From: Thermoplasmata archaeon
GTDB taxonomy: Archaea > Thermoplasmatota > Thermoplasmata > Thermoplasmatales > Thermoplasmataceae
Reading direction: 5' to 3'
Assembly: GCA_021794355.1 (NCBI GenBank)
Contig: JAJYRA010000031.1
Location: 1-64,000 of the forward strand
DNA length: 64,000 bases
Below the pieces are notes generated by a model, which searched no databases, had not been told where the DNA came from, and saw only the letters and a program-made list of their open reading frames with translations. A program made the translations under genes and the position numbers. Below, piece by piece: positions 63,413 through 64,000 of the stretch (positions are counted from its first letter, which is position 1; each line of letters starts with the position of its first letter).

Positions 63413-64000
63413 TCTCTCCCTTTTTAATCTCTACAGAAAGCAGCTCCCTAGATAGAATAGAGTTAGAGAATATTTTTTTTGCCTCATCAAGCAGTATTTC
63501 TGGATTGTCCACTCTCGGACTATAATGGAAGAGATAGAAACTTTTAACTTCTGCACTCCGTGCTATTTCAGCTGCCTGTCTTGATGACGAATGCCCAAAC
63601 TCATTTACCTTTGGTTCAAGAGATGAGTCTGTAGTTGTATCGTGAATCAATACGTCAACACCTTTTGCAAATTCCGGCATGTTTGGATTGGGTCTTGTGT
63701 CCCCACTGTATACCATACTTCTTCCCTTTTTTATCCCTCCTGAAATTTCATTAAGTGTTATGATCCTACCATCAAGGTTTATTGACCCATTCTTCCTTAT
63801 TTTTTCAAGCTTTTCAGAGGGGATACCAAGTAATTTTGCTTTTTCTGGATCGATTTTCACCATGTCATTCTCAGTAACCTTATAGGAAACTGCAGGAACA
63901 GGATGATCCGCTTTCAGTGTATCGATCCTGAAAAATCCTGTTTCCACAGATCCACCGAACGGGATTTCGTTTATCTCTATCTCGAAGCCTAGGGAGAAAT
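63393..64000 (-). CDS. rnz: Ribonuclease Z, C-terminal part, cut by window edge
   Basis: The frame runs off the right edge. It has a metallo-beta-lactamase layout late in the protein: YSGDTRPN, DVLIHDTTTDS, NEFGHSSSRQAAEIA and YLFHYSPRV. These carry the Asp and His ligands of RNase Z, which trims tRNA 3' ends. The upstream codons continue GFEIEINEIPFGGSVETGFF, so no start lies in the window. It is convergent with the NCS1 permease. The N-terminal HxHxDH motif is outside the view. Confidence 0.88.
   Translation of the reverse strand, partial: FSLGFEIEINEIPFGGSVETGFFRIDTLKADHPVPAVSYKVTENDMVKIDPEKAKLLGIPSEKLEKIRKNGSINLDGRIITLNEISGGIKKGRSMVYSGDTRPNPNMPEFAKGVDVLIHDTTTDSSLEPKVNEFGHSSSRQAAEIARSAEVKSFYLFHYSPRVDNPEILLDEAKKIFSNSILSRELLSVEIKKGETIPENQ

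Overview
This window looks like chromosome of a thermoacidophilic euryarchaeon of the order Thermoplasmatales; the genus cannot be resolved from the sequence alone. The information-processing genes are archaeal: TFB, Gar1, the KEOPS subunit Pcc1, a split GMP synthetase amidotransferase subunit, and an archaeal dph6. The genes are AT-rich and tightly packed. Many first genes of transcription units have a TATA box about 25 bases before an ATG, GTG or TTG, which suggests leaderless mRNAs. Internal operon genes carry GGTGA-type Shine-Dalgarno sites and overlap by ATGA or TTGA. There is no rRNA, no CRISPR array and only one tRNA (Leu-CAA). The only mobile element seen is a tnpB cut by the left edge.

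Layout. 1-8 kb: tnpB fragment, peroxiredoxin, dph6, a COG2108 radical SAM protein, purB with a winged-helix partner, a pilin-like surface protein, a vapBC pair and the tRNA. 8.2-12 kb: a three-gene operon of unknown function (a possible kinase-fold protein, a coiled-coil protein, and an exported membrane protein with a zinc ribbon). 12-15.4 kb: acetyltransferase, pcc1, tfb-gar1, guaA subunit A and a PRC-barrel protein. 15.7-20.5 kb: CLC chloride transporter, two membrane or surface proteins and a Gfo/Idh/MocA oxidoreductase. 20.5-23.1 kb: a redox cluster with a TrmB-like regulator, thioredoxin, an unusual thioredoxin reductase and a Rieske protein. 23-29.5 kb: TPR protein, PLP enzyme, a thiolase/hydroxyacyl-CoA dehydrogenase/enoyl-CoA hydratase operon, a sulfurtransferase and a DtxR-type regulator.

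29.6-38.7 kb: carbohydrate use, with a GH15 glucoamylase or trehalase, a membrane-anchored sugar-binding protein whose domain order looks rearranged, a MalK/MalG/MalF-type ABC transporter and an APC permease. 39.3-45.7 kb: acyl-CoA synthetase, ftsZ, a two-subunit transketolase with transaldolase (non-oxidative pentose phosphate pathway), and a polyprenol-kinase-like protein. 46-52 kb: a sodium/solute symporter with its small DUF3311 partner, malic enzyme, two GNAT proteins and a hypothetical protein. 52.3-57.5 kb: a tight six-gene operon with asnS, hemE, hemH and a translation-factor-like protein that lacks a GTPase domain. 57.5-64 kb: purD-scpB, a small leaderless ORF, a large surface protein with an ice-binding-like domain, an NCS1 permease and the 3' part of RNase Z.

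The most notable signals are the 8.2-12 kb operon, the thioredoxin reductase/Rieske pair without a visible NADPH motif, the rearranged sugar-binding protein, the G-domain-less EF-Tu/SelB-like protein in the heme operon, and the ice-binding-like domain in a presumed thermoacidophile.
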